From Enhydrobacter aerosaccus (GTDB taxonomy: Bacteria > Pseudomonadota > Alphaproteobacteria > Reyranellales > Reyranellaceae): a DNA stretch of 64,000 nt. A program made the position numbers and the translations under genes. The number at the start of each line of letters is the position of its first letter. The first letter of the stretch is position 1. Of this stretch, positions 33,615-42,271 are shown in pieces. The stretch is taken from contig CAIKZO010000077.1 of NCBI GenBank assembly GCA_903832005.1, positions 62,001-126,000 of the forward strand. Direction: 5' to 3'. The notes under the pieces are model-generated. The model was not told the DNA's origin, did no database searches, and saw nothing but the letters and a program-made list of their open reading frames with translations.

Positions 33615-34964
33615 TCAAGCGATATCGGCAATATAGCGGTCGGGCCGCAGCAGGGCCGCACGCAGACCGTGCGCGGCAAGCCAATCCGCGCCGACGCCCG
33701 GTAGTCTCACGGCATCGGGACGCTCCGCCGCCAGTAGCGCCGGATCCCCGACAATCGCGAAGCGCTGGCCGATTGCCTCGTCCATCAGCCGTCCGTCCAC
33801 GAGACGCGGTTGCGGGAAGATCATGCCGACGGGCGGCGGCGCGTCGATGCGGTCGCCGGGGCCCAGTTGCGGCTGCGGGAAATCGAACAAGGTCGCGCCG
33901 GCGGCAAAGCGCCTGTCCCGTTCGGCCGCGGCTGTTGGATCGGTCTCCTGCAGTACGGCGCCCAGCTTCACCGCGAGGTCGATGAAGGTCCGCACATGCG
34001 GCAGGCGCTCGCTCTCGTAGGTGTCGAGCAGCGTATCGGGCGACTCGCCGCGCACGACCGCCGCCAGCTTCCAGGCGAGGTTGCTGGCATCGCGCATGCC
34101 GGCGCACATGCCCTGGCCCAGGAACGGCGGCGTCTGGTGGCAGGCGTCGCCCGCCAGCAGCAGCCGGCCGCGGCGCCAGCCTTCCTGGACGACGGAATGA
34201 AAGGTGTAGACCGCCGCGCGCTCCAGCACGGCGTCGTGCGGGCCGAGCCAGCGCGCCATCATCGGCCAGAAGATCTCGGGCTCGGTGAGGCGGGCCGTGT
34301 CATCGCCCGGCATCAGCATGATCTCCCAGCGCCGCCGCCGGCCGCCGACATGCACGACCGTCATCGGCCGCGCGGGATCGCAGAGCTGGATCGTGTAGTC
34401 GGGCAGGGCGCGCACCCGGGCAGAGTCGGGATCGCACAGGAGATCGACCACCAGCCACGGCTGGTGCAGGCCGAGGTCGCGCTGCTGGCTGCCGATCGCG
34501 CGGCGCACCGTCGAGCGCGCGCCGTCGCAGCCCACAACGAAGTGAGCATCGATCGCATCGACGTCGGCAATCTCATGGCCGAGATGGACCGTCACGTTGG
34601 GGAAGCGCGCCAGGCCGTCGCGCAGGATCGCCTCGAGCTCGGGCTGGTGGAAATACCAGTTACCGGCCCAGCCGTGCGGCCCGGGCCCGTCGATGCCGCG
34701 CCGGACCATCAGGGTCTGTCCCGTGGCGTTGACGAAGCGCATGCCTTGCGAGGAGGGACGCGCGGCTTGGGCGATGCGCTCGGCGAGGCCAATCGCCTGG
34801 AAGATGCGCATCACCTCGCCGTCGAAATGTACGGCGCGCGGCAAAGCGTAGATCTCGCGGTCGCGTTCGAACACCTCGACCCGCAGGCCGGCCTGTCCCA
34901 GCAGATTGGCCAGCAACGCGCCCACCGGGCCACAGCCCAGGAGGACGACGTCCGCTGTCTTCAT
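33615..34964 (-). CDS. FAD-dependent monooxygenase (MhpA/PheA-like aromatic hydroxylase)
   Basis: This is a 449-residue class A flavoprotein hydroxylase. The FAD motif is LLGCGPVGALLANLLGQAG, the DG motif is GCDGARSTVRRAIG, and the GD motif is LLAGDACHQTPPFLGQGMC. The wording DACHQTPPFLGQGMCAGMRD is typical of 3-(3-hydroxyphenyl)propionate hydroxylase (MhpA) relatives. MhpA is about 550 residues, so this protein has a shortened C-terminal thioredoxin-like region. ATG 34964 was chosen because the FAD strand begins at once. It is transcribed 10 bases after a Bug-type binding protein gene, which suggests uptake and hydroxylation of an aromatic acid. Confidence 0.87.
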   Translation of the reverse strand: MKTADVVLLGCGPVGALLANLLGQAGLRVEVFERDREIYALPRAVHFDGEVMRIFQAIGLAERIAQAARPSSQGMRFVNATGQTLMVRRGIDGPGPHGWAGNWYFHQPELEAILRDGLARFPNVTVHLGHEIADVDAIDAHFVVGCDGARSTVRRAIGSQQRDLGLHQPWLVVDLLCDPDSARVRALPDYTIQLCDPARPMTVVHVGGRRRRWEIMLMPGDDTARLTEPEIFWPMMARWLGPHDAVLERAAVYTFHSVVQEGWRRGRLLLAGDACHQTPPFLGQGMCAGMRDASNLAWKLAAVVRGESPDTLLDTYESERLPHVRTFIDLAVKLGAVLQETDPTAAAERDRRFAAGATLFDFPQPQLGPGDRIDAPPPVGMIFPQPRLVDGRLMDEAIGQRFAIVGDPALLAAERPDAVRLPGVGADWLAAHGLRAALLRPDRYIADIA

Positions 34965-34974
34965 CGCGCCGCGC

Positions 34975-35949
34975 CTATTCGATCTTGATGTTGGCGCGCA
35001 CGATGATGTCGCCCCACTTCTTGCTCTCGTTGCGCACAAGGTCGCCGAAGGCGGCAGGCGACAATGCGCCGGGTTCGACGCCCATGCCGACGAAGCGTTC
35101 CTTCACGTCGGGAAGCTTCAGCACCTCGACGGTCTCGCGATAGAGCCGGTCGACGATCTCGGGCGGCGTGCCACTGTGTACGGCAACGCCGTACCACGAG
35201 GTCACGTCGAAGCCCGGAAAGCCCGCGTCGGCCACGAGAGGAACGTCGGGCAGTTGCGGCGAGCGCTGCAGGGCCGCGATCGCGAGCGGCCGCAGTTCGC
35301 CGGCATGGATCTGCGGCAGCGCCGAGGAAATGCCGAGGAACATCATCGACACGCGCTCGCCCACGACGTCGTTCATGGCAGGCGCGATGCCGGTGTACGG
35401 CACGTGCAGCATGTCGATGCCGGCGTCGGCCTTCAGCAACTCGCCCGCGAGATGGGCGCCACTGCCGGCGCCGGGCGAGGCGAAGGTAAGCTTGCCGGGG
35501 TTCGCCTTGGCGTAGGCCACGAGTTCCGTGACGTTCTTCACCGGCAGCGATTTGCCGACTACCAGCACGTTCGGCACCGTCGCCAGCAGGGTGAGCGGCA
35601 GGAAATCCCGCACCGTGTCGAATTGCAGGTTCTTGAAGAGGCTCTGGTTGACCGTGAGGTTGCCGGTCGGCGTCAGCACCAGCGTGTAGCCGTCGGCCGG
35701 CGCGGCAGCGACCGTCGCCATGCCGATATTGCCCGCGGCGCCGGGCTTGTTCTCCACGATCACCCGCTGGCCGAGCCGCTCCGAGAGCTTGTCGGCCACG
35801 ACGCGCGCCACCGTGTCGGCGACGCCGCCGGCCGGCCACGGCACGACGAAGCGGATCGGCTTGGCAGGGTAGGTCTCCGCCTGGCTCAGTCGCACGCCGA
35901 GGGCGAGCGGCAACGGCCAAAGCAGCAACGCGCGGCGGAGCCGGTCCAT
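34975..35949 (-). CDS. Bug/TctC family tripartite tricarboxylate transporter substrate-binding protein
   Basis: This is a 324-residue periplasmic binding protein with a signal peptide (RRALLLWPLPLALGVRLSQA). YPAKPIRFVVPWPAGGVADT is the classical Bug N-terminal motif, VIVENKPGAAGNIGMATVAA follows, and HVPYTGIAPAMNDVVGERV is the conserved central segment. Bug proteins bind carboxylates or small aromatic acids. No TctA/TctB membrane genes are nearby, as is common for the expanded Bug family. It lies between the molybdoenzyme gene, 12 bases away, and the FAD hydroxylase, so it likely shares their transcript. Confidence 0.9.
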   Translation of the reverse strand: MDRLRRALLLWPLPLALGVRLSQAETYPAKPIRFVVPWPAGGVADTVARVVADKLSERLGQRVIVENKPGAAGNIGMATVAAAPADGYTLVLTPTGNLTVNQSLFKNLQFDTVRDFLPLTLLATVPNVLVVGKSLPVKNVTELVAYAKANPGKLTFASPGAGSGAHLAGELLKADAGIDMLHVPYTGIAPAMNDVVGERVSMMFLGISSALPQIHAGELRPLAIAALQRSPQLPDVPLVADAGFPGFDVTSWYGVAVHSGTPPEIVDRLYRETVEVLKLPDVKERFVGMGVEPGALSPAAFGDLVRNESKKWGDIIVRANIKIE

Positions 35950-35961
35950 GGTCAGCTCCGT

Positions 35962-38298
35962 TTAGGAGTTCAGCGCTTCCCAGACACGCTCCGGCGTCGC
36001 CGGCATGTCGAGCGGTTTGCCACCGATCGCGTCGACGATGGCGTTCATCACCGACGGGAGCGATCCTGCGCAGCCGGCCTCGCCGCAGCCCTTGGCGCCC
36101 AGCACGTTGGTCTTCGCCGGCACCGAGTGATAGCCCATCGCGAAGAACGGCGTGTCGGCCGCGCGCGGCAGGGCGTAGTCGGTGAAGCTGCCGGTCAGCG
36201 GCTGGCCGTCTTCGCTGTAGACGACATGCTCGAACATCGCCTGGCCGATGCCCTGGACCACGCCGCCGTGGCTCTGGCCCTCGACCAGCATCGGATTGAT
36301 GACCGTGCCGAAGTCGCCGACCATCGTGTACTTCACGACCTGCACGGTGCCGGTGTCGGGATCGACCTCGACTTCGGCCACATGCGTGCCGTTGGGGAAG
36401 GCCGACGGCGCTTCCTTGTGCACGTGGCTGACGTTCAACGTGTCGGGAATGCCCTCGGGCAGCTTCATGCCGCCGCGCAGCTTCTCCGCCAGTTCCATGA
36501 TGCCGATGCCGCGGTCGGTGCCGACGATGTTGAAGCGGCCGCGCTGGAACTCGATGTCGGCAGCCGCCGCCTCGAGCGCCACGCCTGCGATCTCCTTGCC
36601 CTTTTCGATCACCTTGTCGGAGGCTTCCATGATCGCCGCGCCCGAGGCCATGATCGACTTCGAGCCGCCGGTGCCGCCGCCCGCGATCAGCAGGTCGCTG
36701 TCGCCCTGGATCAGCTTGATCTTGTGGAACGGGATGCCGAGCTTGGTGGTCAGCACCTGGCCGAAGGCGGACCAGTGCCCCTGGCCGTAGTCCAGGGTGC
36801 CGGTGATGATCGAAACGTCGCCGTTCTCCTCGAAGCGGAGACCGCCCATCTCGTTCATCGGCGGCGCCGTGACTTCGAGATAGTCGCCGATGCCGAGGCC
36901 GCGCAGCAGGCCCTTCTTCTTGCTCTCTTCCTTGCGGGCGGCGAAGCCCTTCACGTCGGCGAGGTCGAGCGCCTTGTCGAGCAATGCCGTGAACTCGCCG
37001 CTGTCGTAGGTCGTGCCGGAGGCGGTCTTGTACGGCATCTCTTCCGGCTTGATGTGGTTCAGCTTGCGCATCTCGACCTGGTCGATGCCCATCTCGCGCG
37101 CCGCGGCCGCGATCAGCCGCTCCATGAAGTAGTTGGCTTCGGGACGGCCGGCGCCGCGATAGGCGCCGATCGGCGTGGTGTGCGTGAAGCAGACCTTGGT
37201 CTCGACCTCGATCAGCGGCGTGCGGTAGATCGCGGCGAGATTGCGAGTGACGCCCAGCGCGCCCATGGCCGCGCCGACGTTGGAGAGATAGCCGCCGATG
37301 TTGGCGTAGCCCTTGAGGCTGACGGCGAGGAAGCGGCCGTCCTTGTCGAGCGCGAGCTCGCCGTCGAAATCATGGTCGCGGCCGTGCTGGTCGCTGAGGA
37401 ACGAACCCGAGCGGTCGTCGGTCCACTTGACCGGCCGGCCGAGGATCTTCGAGGCATGGAAGAGACCGGCGTATTCCGGATAGGGCGAACCCTTCATGCC
37501 GAACGAACCGCCGACATTGCCGGTCAGGATGCGGACCTGCTCCGGCTTCACATTGAGCAACGCTGCCATCTGGTTCTTGAGGCCGAACGCGCCCTGGTTG
37601 CCGGCCTGGAAGATGTAGCGGTCGGTTTCCTTGTCGTAGGTCGCGATCGCCGAGCGCGGCTCCATCGCGCAGACGACGATACGGTTGCTCACCAGGCGCA
37701 GCTTCGTGACGTGCGCGGCCTTGGCGAAGGCTTCCTTAATTTTTGCGGTGTCGCCGTAATAATAGTCGGCGCAGACATTGCCCGGCACGTCGTCGAACAC
37801 GATCGGGGCACCCGGCTGGGCGGCGGCGCGAGCCTCGGTGACGGCGGGCAGCGCCTCGATGTCGAGCACGACGGCTTCGGCCGCGTCACGCGCCTGCGCC
37901 AGGGTCTCGGCGACGACGAAGGCCACCGGATCGCCCACGAAGTTCACCTTCTCGGTGGCGAGCGAATAGCGCGTCGGCGTCTTCATCTGCGAGCCGTCGC
38001 GGTTGGGCACCATCATCACGGTCTTGAGTGCGCCGTAACCGGCCGCATTCAGGTCCTTGCCGGTCCAGACGCCGAGCACACCCGGCATCGCCTTTGCCTC
38101 GTCGATCTCGATGCCCCGGATCAGCCCGTGCGCCACCTGGCTGCGCACCATCACGCAGTAGGCCTGGTTGGCGTGGCTGATGTCGTCGCTGTAGCGGCCC
38201 TGGCCCTGCAACAGGGTCGGATCCTCCTGGCGGGGGACCGGCTGGCCGATCGCGAATTTCATCATGTCGAGATTGTTCGCATCGAGAGGCGCGTTCAT
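35962..38298 (-). CDS. Xanthine dehydrogenase/CO dehydrogenase family molybdenum-binding large subunit (CoxL-like, form II)
   Basis: This is a 778-residue molybdopterin-cytosine-dinucleotide-type hydroxylase large subunit. The N-terminal hammerhead domain contains RQEDPTLLQGQGRYSDDI. GGSFGMKGSPYPEYAG and YRGAGRPEANYFMERL bind the cofactor. The AYRGAGR motif marks the form II group rather than true CO dehydrogenase, which has AYxCSFR. The catalytic Glu lies in GAKGCGEAGCAGSLP. Enzymes of this family hydroxylate aldehydes or N-heterocycles. The medium (FAD) and small ([2Fe-2S]) subunits normally encoded beside it are missing here, so partner subunits must lie elsewhere. Confidence 0.92.
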   Translation of the reverse strand: MNAPLDANNLDMMKFAIGQPVPRQEDPTLLQGQGRYSDDISHANQAYCVMVRSQVAHGLIRGIEIDEAKAMPGVLGVWTGKDLNAAGYGALKTVMMVPNRDGSQMKTPTRYSLATEKVNFVGDPVAFVVAETLAQARDAAEAVVLDIEALPAVTEARAAAQPGAPIVFDDVPGNVCADYYYGDTAKIKEAFAKAAHVTKLRLVSNRIVVCAMEPRSAIATYDKETDRYIFQAGNQGAFGLKNQMAALLNVKPEQVRILTGNVGGSFGMKGSPYPEYAGLFHASKILGRPVKWTDDRSGSFLSDQHGRDHDFDGELALDKDGRFLAVSLKGYANIGGYLSNVGAAMGALGVTRNLAAIYRTPLIEVETKVCFTHTTPIGAYRGAGRPEANYFMERLIAAAAREMGIDQVEMRKLNHIKPEEMPYKTASGTTYDSGEFTALLDKALDLADVKGFAARKEESKKKGLLRGLGIGDYLEVTAPPMNEMGGLRFEENGDVSIITGTLDYGQGHWSAFGQVLTTKLGIPFHKIKLIQGDSDLLIAGGGTGGSKSIMASGAAIMEASDKVIEKGKEIAGVALEAAAADIEFQRGRFNIVGTDRGIGIMELAEKLRGGMKLPEGIPDTLNVSHVHKEAPSAFPNGTHVAEVEVDPDTGTVQVVKYTMVGDFGTVINPMLVEGQSHGGVVQGIGQAMFEHVVYSEDGQPLTGSFTDYALPRAADTPFFAMGYHSVPAKTNVLGAKGCGEAGCAGSLPSVMNAIVDAIGGKPLDMPATPERVWEALNS

Positions 38299-38378
38299 GG
38301 GCCGTCCATCGGAAAGGGGGTGGGGAATTCGATTTCGATCATAGCGCAGGAAGGCGCACCCTGTGCTAGGTTTTCTGC

Positions 38379-40079
38379 ATGTCGAATCTCGATCCCGTCA
38401 CCCTGACCGTCCTCCAGAACGGCCTGATCCAGGTCTGCAACGAAATGGACCTCGCCTTCGTGCGATCTGCCTTTTCGCCGGTCATTTCCGAGGGAATGGA
38501 CCGTTCGGACGGGATTTACGATGCAACCGACGGCTCCTTAATTGCGCAGGGCGAGCTGGGACTGCCGGTATTTGTCGGCACCATGCAGTTCTCGACCCGC
38601 GCGGTCATCGACCGTGTGAAATCCCACTATGCCGGCAAGGTCGATCCGGGCGACGTCTTCATCGTCAACGATCCCTATCTCGGCGGCACCCATCTGATGG
38701 ACGTGCGCTTCGTGAAGCCGTTCTTCTACAAGGGCGAGCTGTTCGCCTGGCTGGCCAACACCGGCCACTGGCCCGATGTCGGCGGCATGGTGCCGGGTGG
38801 CTTCTCCGCCAGCGCCACCGAGGTCGAGCAGGAAGGTCTGCGCCTGCCGCCGGTGAAGTTCTGGAAGAAGGGCGAGATGGACCAGGAGATCCTCTCGATC
38901 ATCCTGTCCAACATCCGTATCGCCGACCAGCGCATCGGCGACATCAAGGCCCAGGCCGCCGCGCTCACGACCGGTGAGGTGCGGCTGACCGCGCTGATCG
39001 ATCGCTACGGCGCCGGCGTGGTGAAGCAGGCGATCGCCGAGATGCGTCATCGCGCCGAGCGCCAGATGCGCGCCAAGATTTCCGATATTCCCGATGGCGT
39101 CTACGAGGGCACCAGCCAGGTCGACAGCGACGGCGTGGTCGACCAGCCGCTCACCATCAAGATGAAGATCACCAAGAAGGGCGACGAGCTGCTCTTCGAC
39201 ATGACCGGCTCGAGCCCGCCGTGCCGCGGGCCGATGAACAGCGTCATCGCCACGACCAAGTCGGCGATCTATCTCGCGATCAAGCACATCTTCCCCGAGG
39301 TGCCGATCAATGCCGGCACCTTCGAGCCGCTCAAGATCATCGAGCCGCACGACACGTTCCTGTATGCCACGTATCCGCGGCCTGTCTCGGGCTGCGCGGC
39401 CGAGGTGAGCCAGCGCATCGCCGAGGCGGTGTTCGCGGCGCTCACCAAGGCGATCCCGGACCTGCTGTTCGCCGCCCCTGCCGGCACGTCGGGCAACCTG
39501 GGCGTCGGCGGCTACGATCCCGAGCGCAACCGCTCCTACATCATGTATCTCTTCACCGGCGGCGGGTATGGCGGCTTCCAGGGCGGCGACGGCTTGAGCA
39601 ACGGTTGCTCGACCATCGGCATCTCCAAGATGCCGCCGGTCGAGGTGCTGGAGCAGTTCTATCCGATCCTGTTCGAGGAGTTCTCCTTGCGCGAGGGCTC
39701 GGGTGGCGCCGGCGAGTATCGCGGCGGCTTCGGCATCAACTACGCGATCAAGCTGCGGCGCGGCGAGGCGAGGGTGTCTATGGTGATGGATCATGGCCGC
39801 ACCGGCCCGCAGGGCGCGCTGGGTGGCGAGGCAGGCGGCGTGAACACCGTCGCGGTCAGCCAGAAGGGCAAGACCTATCATCCGCCCCATCTCAGCAAGG
39901 ACCAGGATATCGAGATCGGTGTCGGTGACGTGGTGCGCGTGTCGACGCCGGGCGGCGGCGGCTTCGGCGATCCCGCCAAGCGCAAGCCAGAGTCGATCGC
40001 CCGCGATATCGCGCGCGGCTATTACACGGCCGAGCAGGCATCCGCGAAGTTCGGCGCCAAAGTCAGCGCGAGCAAATAA
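38379..40079 (+). CDS. Hydantoinase B/oxoprolinase family protein
   Basis: This is a 566-residue HyuB-type protein. The N-terminus LDPVTLTVLQNGLIQVCNEM is characteristic, as are GDVFIVNDPYLGGTHLMDV, TGHWPDVGGMVPGGFSASAT and the C-terminal VRVSTPGGGGFGDP. HyuB subunits normally pair with an ATP-dependent HyuA subunit to open hydantoins, 5-oxoproline or N-methylhydantoin, or to carboxylate ketones. No hyuA gene is adjacent: upstream is the divergent molybdoenzyme and downstream are small secreted proteins. It may use a distant HyuA partner. An 80-base divergent gap precedes it. Confidence 0.9.
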   Translation: MSNLDPVTLTVLQNGLIQVCNEMDLAFVRSAFSPVISEGMDRSDGIYDATDGSLIAQGELGLPVFVGTMQFSTRAVIDRVKSHYAGKVDPGDVFIVNDPYLGGTHLMDVRFVKPFFYKGELFAWLANTGHWPDVGGMVPGGFSASATEVEQEGLRLPPVKFWKKGEMDQEILSIILSNIRIADQRIGDIKAQAAALTTGEVRLTALIDRYGAGVVKQAIAEMRHRAERQMRAKISDIPDGVYEGTSQVDSDGVVDQPLTIKMKITKKGDELLFDMTGSSPPCRGPMNSVIATTKSAIYLAIKHIFPEVPINAGTFEPLKIIEPHDTFLYATYPRPVSGCAAEVSQRIAEAVFAALTKAIPDLLFAAPAGTSGNLGVGGYDPERNRSYIMYLFTGGGYGGFQGGDGLSNGCSTIGISKMPPVEVLEQFYPILFEEFSLREGSGGAGEYRGGFGINYAIKLRRGEARVSMVMDHGRTGPQGALGGEAGGVNTVAVSQKGKTYHPPHLSKDQDIEIGVGDVVRVSTPGGGGFGDPAKRKPESIARDIARGYYTAEQASAKFGAKVSASK

Positions 40080-40081
40080 CC

Positions 40082-40615
40082 ATGCTGCGTCGCGAACTCT
40101 TTGCTTTGCCGTTGCTGGCGCTTGCCGGCATGGCGCACGCGCAAAAGAAGCTGGTCGTGCCGCTCGCCTGGTACGGCGTACGGGTCGAGGACAATGTCTT
40201 CACCGTCGAGATGCCGGGCGTACCCGACCATCGCATCGTCGACGACAGGTCTGCGCGCGGTACCGCCTTTCAGCTCCATTCCTACAGCCTCGAGACCGGC
40301 GGCTATTCCTACGTGGCCCAGACCGCGCTCTATCCGTTCGATGTCGATATCACCGATCCGCGCGTCATCCTGCAGGCGGCGCTCAACGGCCGCGTCCAGC
40401 AGCTGGTCGGACGCAAATGGAGCAAGGTCGACTGGCGCGAGATCGACGGCGCCTTCGCCGTCGAGTCCGTGGGCGCACTGGCCGGCGGCAATGCGCTGCG
40501 CCAACTCATCCTGTTGAAGGAGCGGCGCTTCGTGTCGCTGGCCTTCCTTGGTAACGCCGCCGGTGCGACGGGCGTCGAGGCCGAGCGGTTCTTCAAGTCG
40601 CTGAAGTTGGCGTAG
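40082..40615 (+). CDS. Secreted protein of unknown function (LPG-motif family, copy 2)
   Basis: This is a 177-residue protein with a signal peptide (MLRRELFALPLLALAGMAHA). The mature part has VEDNVFTVEMPGVPDHRIV, resembling FRIELPGSP in the protein at 2002, then LHSYSLETGGYSYVAQTALY. The C-terminal half, WSKVDWREIDGAFAVESVG and LKERRFVSLAFLGNA up to AERFFKSLKLA, parallels the protein encoded next at 40627 (WDKLLWADFQGGKGFSAVG, TKERRIFYITGVA, IDKFFNSVRLGD). The two genes are therefore related by duplication. It starts 2 bases after the hydantoinase B stop. No function is known to me; a periplasmic binding or scaffold role is possible. Confidence 0.75.
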   Translation: MLRRELFALPLLALAGMAHAQKKLVVPLAWYGVRVEDNVFTVEMPGVPDHRIVDDRSARGTAFQLHSYSLETGGYSYVAQTALYPFDVDITDPRVILQAALNGRVQQLVGRKWSKVDWREIDGAFAVESVGALAGGNALRQLILLKERRFVSLAFLGNAAGATGVEAERFFKSLKLA

Positions 40616-40626
40616 AGATAGGCACG

Positions 40627-41166
40627 ATGAGAAAGCCTCGCATCCGAATTCGCGAGGTCTATCGCGCGCTGCTTGGCTGCGTCCTGTTGTCCGCTGTCGC
40701 CGGCTCGGCCGTCTGGGGCCAGACGCCTTCTCAGGATATGAAGCGGTCGCTGGAGATAGTCTTTCCCTACGATTTTTCATGCTCGACGTTTTCCAGCCCG
40801 TCGACTTACGGGGAGGTTTTCTGGCGGCTCTGCGAGTCCGAGCAGGACGACGTGATCACGACGATGCAAACCGGTCTTTTCCCCGAGGATTCGATCGACG
40901 CCGATCCCGGTCTCGCAAGAGCAGTCGCTCAGCAAATGGTAGATGCCGCTACCGTGCGTCTGGTCGATGGGAAATGGGACAAACTCCTGTGGGCCGACTT
41001 CCAGGGCGGAAAGGGGTTCTCGGCTGTCGGTCATCGGCTCGACGGTCGCATTACTCGACTCCTATCGATCACCAAAGAGCGACGCATTTTCTACATCACC
41101 GGCGTCGCCCCTGAGGGGCGGCCCGAAATCGACAAGTTCTTCAATTCCGTGCGATTGGGCGACTGA
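40627..41166 (+). CDS. Secreted protein of unknown function (LPG-motif family, copy 3, diverged)
   Basis: This is a 179-residue protein with an N-terminal membrane or signal segment (AVLLGCVLLS-like region seen as LLGCVLLSAVAGSAVWGQ). The C-terminal half matches the protein at 40082, with LVDGKWDKLLWADFQGGKG, ITKERRIFYITGV and DKFFNSVRLGD. The N-terminal half is diverged: the LPG motif is reduced to LEIVFPYDFSC, and two new cysteines are present (FSCSTF and WRLCESEQ) that could form a disulfide. Codon use is less GC-biased than its neighbours. Its stop overlaps the asparaginase start (TGATG), which supports co-translation. The function is unknown. Confidence 0.7.
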   Translation: MRKPRIRIREVYRALLGCVLLSAVAGSAVWGQTPSQDMKRSLEIVFPYDFSCSTFSSPSTYGEVFWRLCESEQDDVITTMQTGLFPEDSIDADPGLARAVAQQMVDAATVRLVDGKWDKLLWADFQGGKGFSAVGHRLDGRITRLLSITKERRIFYITGVAPEGRPEIDKFFNSVRLGD

Positions 41167-42185
41167 TGCAAAAACCACGTATTCATATCCTGGCGCTGGG
41201 CGGCACCATCGCCACCAGTCCCGACGCCACCGGCGCGATGCAGATGGGCTTGGGCGCCGACGATCTCGTTCGCGCCGTGCCGCTGCTCGCGTCCGTCGCC
41301 GAGATCGAGGCGGAGACGGTGAGCCGGGTCGGCAGCCATTCGCTGGGCTTCGACCAGATCAATGCGCTTGCGGCCAAGATCCGTGGCCTGAAAGCCGACG
41401 GCATCGTGGTGACGCAGGGCACCGACACGACCGAAGAGACCAGCTTCCTGCTCGATCTGCTGCTCGACCTCGACAAGCCGGTGATCGTGACCGCGGCCAT
41501 GCGCAATCCGTCGCTCACTTCGCCGGACGGTCCAGGCAATCTCCTGGCGGCGGTGAGGGTGGCCTGCGATCCGTGGGTGCGCGCGCATGCCAAGGCGCTC
41601 GGCGTGATGGTCGTGATGTTGGACGAGGTCTATGCCGCGGCCGACGTGCTGAAGGTCCACCCGACCCGCATCAACGCCTTCGCCTCGACGCAGACGGGTC
41701 CGCTGGCGGCACTCGTCGAAGACAGGGTCGTGCCGATGAGCCTGCCGGTGCGCGACGCGATCACCGCCGCGCGCAAGCATCTCGCCGGCGCGAAGGACGG
41801 CAAGGCCGCGCCCGTCGCGGTGTTCTGGATGTCGCTCGACGAGACCGGTCGCGTGATGGAAGCCGTTGCCTCGGCACCGGATCATCTTGGCTACAAGGGC
41901 GCGGTGATCGGCGCGATGGGCGGCGGCCACACACCCGAACGCGCGATCGCCGGCGTGCACAAAATTGCAGCGGCGATTCCCACAGTCGTCGCGCCGCGCG
42001 CCGGCGGCGGTCCGCTGTTGCGCGCGACCTATGGCGGTCCGAGTTCTGAAATAGAATTGCGCAAGAACGGGCTGATCTGGGGCGGAAGATTGCATCCGCT
42101 GAAAGCACGTATCCTGCTGGAAACCTGCCTGCGCGCGGGTCTGTCGCGGTCGGCTGTCACGGAAGTGTTCGACCCGTTCGGCTAG
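41166..42185 (+). CDS. L-asparaginase (type II family)
   Basis: This is a 339-residue asparaginase. The first catalytic Thr is in ILALGGTIATS, the second motif is VVTQGTDTTEETSFLLD, and ITAAMRNPS-like TAAMRNPSLTSPDGPGNLL is conserved. The C-terminal RAGGGPLLRATYGG region completes the site. The enzyme hydrolyses L-asparagine to aspartate and ammonia. No signal peptide is seen, so it is probably cytoplasmic despite resembling the type II group. Its ATG overlaps the stop of the secreted protein gene by one base. An 86-base gap follows. Confidence 0.88.
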   Translation: MQKPRIHILALGGTIATSPDATGAMQMGLGADDLVRAVPLLASVAEIEAETVSRVGSHSLGFDQINALAAKIRGLKADGIVVTQGTDTTEETSFLLDLLLDLDKPVIVTAAMRNPSLTSPDGPGNLLAAVRVACDPWVRAHAKALGVMVVMLDEVYAAADVLKVHPTRINAFASTQTGPLAALVEDRVVPMSLPVRDAITAARKHLAGAKDGKAAPVAVFWMSLDETGRVMEAVASAPDHLGYKGAVIGAMGGGHTPERAIAGVHKIAAAIPTVVAPRAGGGPLLRATYGGPSSEIELRKNGLIWGGRLHPLKARILLETCLRAGLSRSAVTEVFDPFG

Positions 42186-42271
42186 GAAGCCTAGAGTCAA
42201 TTACCCAAAGGGCTTGGTTGAAGTCCGTTGGGGTGGCCCTACTTCAGGTGTCGTTCGAGTGAGGTGACGGC

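Noticed and set aside
34906..38406. A plus-strand open frame of about 1160 codons opposite the molybdoenzyme
   Set aside because: The minus strand encodes a complete CoxL-like protein and a Bug protein with intact motifs; the plus-strand frame has a shadow-like composition and no recognisable domain.
42186..42271. A possible FNR/ANR site upstream of cioA
   Set aside because: No TTGAT-N4-ATCAA-type dyad was found in the gap on either strand.
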